From Saccoglossus kowalevskii (Eukaryota; Hemichordata; Enteropneusta; Harrimaniidae), in the NCBI RefSeq assembly GCF_000003605.2, contig NW_003119427.1, positions 149,577-178,125 of the forward strand: a stretch of DNA of 28,549 bases, given 5' to 3'. The first letter of the stretch is position 1. Each line of letters opens with the position of its first letter. Shown here piece after piece: positions 28,124 through 28,549 of this stretch. A model generated the notes under the pieces. It did not search any database and was not told the DNA's origin. It saw nothing but the letters and a program-made list of their open reading frames with translations. Made by a program: the position numbers and the translations under genes.

Positions 28124-28485
28124 CTGTATATCAAGAGAAGTAATGCATTTGGAATTTTAATAACTAGTACACAAACATGTGGGGTTCCCAATCCGCCGCA
28201 ATCACAGATTTTGCTCCATCCCACATATTTGACATTATCCTTTTGGTCTTGAATTACGACCTGTACAAACTTGGAGAAAAGAAAATGCAGTCACATTAGC
28301 TTTTTGTATAATCTGTGCAATGATAACCCCAAATTTAGCAATTGTTTATTCTTTGTATGTAAACAAACATTATCAATAGTTTATATTCCATAATAGAGTA
28401 CTGCCACCCTAAACTGTGTGAGCATGCATCTACATAACATTGAAATACTGTTTTGTCTACCACTTCACTCTAGATGAGTAGTCAA
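28124..28485 (-). other. ARF6 intron sequence (upstream exon outside window)
   Basis: It begins with a clean minus-strand acceptor (gatatacag). No Arf N-terminal coding (P-loop GLDAAGKT) is found on the minus strand up to the window end, so the preceding exon lies further right. Confidence 0.6.
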
Positions 28486-28549
28486 TACTGTAAAAAAGTT
28501 AATTATTCACTGGGTTTGAATTTTGCTTATTGACTGGAAAATGCGCTAA
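28486..28549 (+). mobile_element. Family B palindromic MITE, copy 2 (cut by window end)
   Basis: Begins TACTGTAAAAAAGTTAATTA and continues through TTCACTGGGTTTGAATTTTG and ACTGGAAAATGCGCTAA. It aligns with the first 70 or so bases of the element at 18047, apart from a short deletion (TTCGC missing). The remainder is outside the window. Confidence 0.75.

Overview
This is an animal (metazoan) nuclear genome segment. It is AT-rich, its genes are split by short introns of a few hundred bases with GT-AG boundaries, and it carries small non-autonomous DNA transposons. The protein neighbours are clear orthologues of conserved animal genes. The style of the small palindromic repeats suggests a marine invertebrate, possibly a lophotrochozoan, but that is inference and the species cannot be fixed from the window.

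Three protein-coding genes are supported. (1) BORA (aurora borealis), plus strand, 1475-7498, ten coding exons, about 823 residues: the cofactor through which Aurora A activates Polo-like kinase at mitotic entry. (2) DNAAF1 (LRRC50), minus strand, 18683-11925, twelve coding exons, 668 residues: a leucine-rich-repeat factor for cytoplasmic preassembly of axonemal dynein arms. A non-coding first exon probably ends at 19790, with a promoter near 19.93-19.96 kb. (3) ARF6, minus strand, 28123-26359, the last two coding exons only; the first part of the gene lies beyond the right edge.

Layout: 1-1453 is BORA upstream sequence with a retroelement-like 3' end, a perfect nuclear-receptor-type DR1 site and exon-like, CpG-rich blocks. 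BORA and DNAAF1 converge, and 7.5-11.9 kb between them is 3' UTR or intergenic DNA with one TTAA-bounded miniature element. DNAAF1 and ARF6 are in tandem on the minus strand. The 6.4 kb between them has no convincing gene but holds hairpins, a palindrome and an odd GTAA-rich block. The three genes do not form an operon or an obvious pathway.

Most worth a second look: two related families of about 195-212 bp palindromic elements with TACTGTAAA ends, with copies inside introns of all three genes; newly seen internal repeats in the BORA and DNAAF1 proteins; conserved CDK and degron sites in BORA; the strand-asymmetric YGTAA block at 20.4-20.8 kb; and several compact hairpins. I found no clear evidence of a wholly new multi-gene system.
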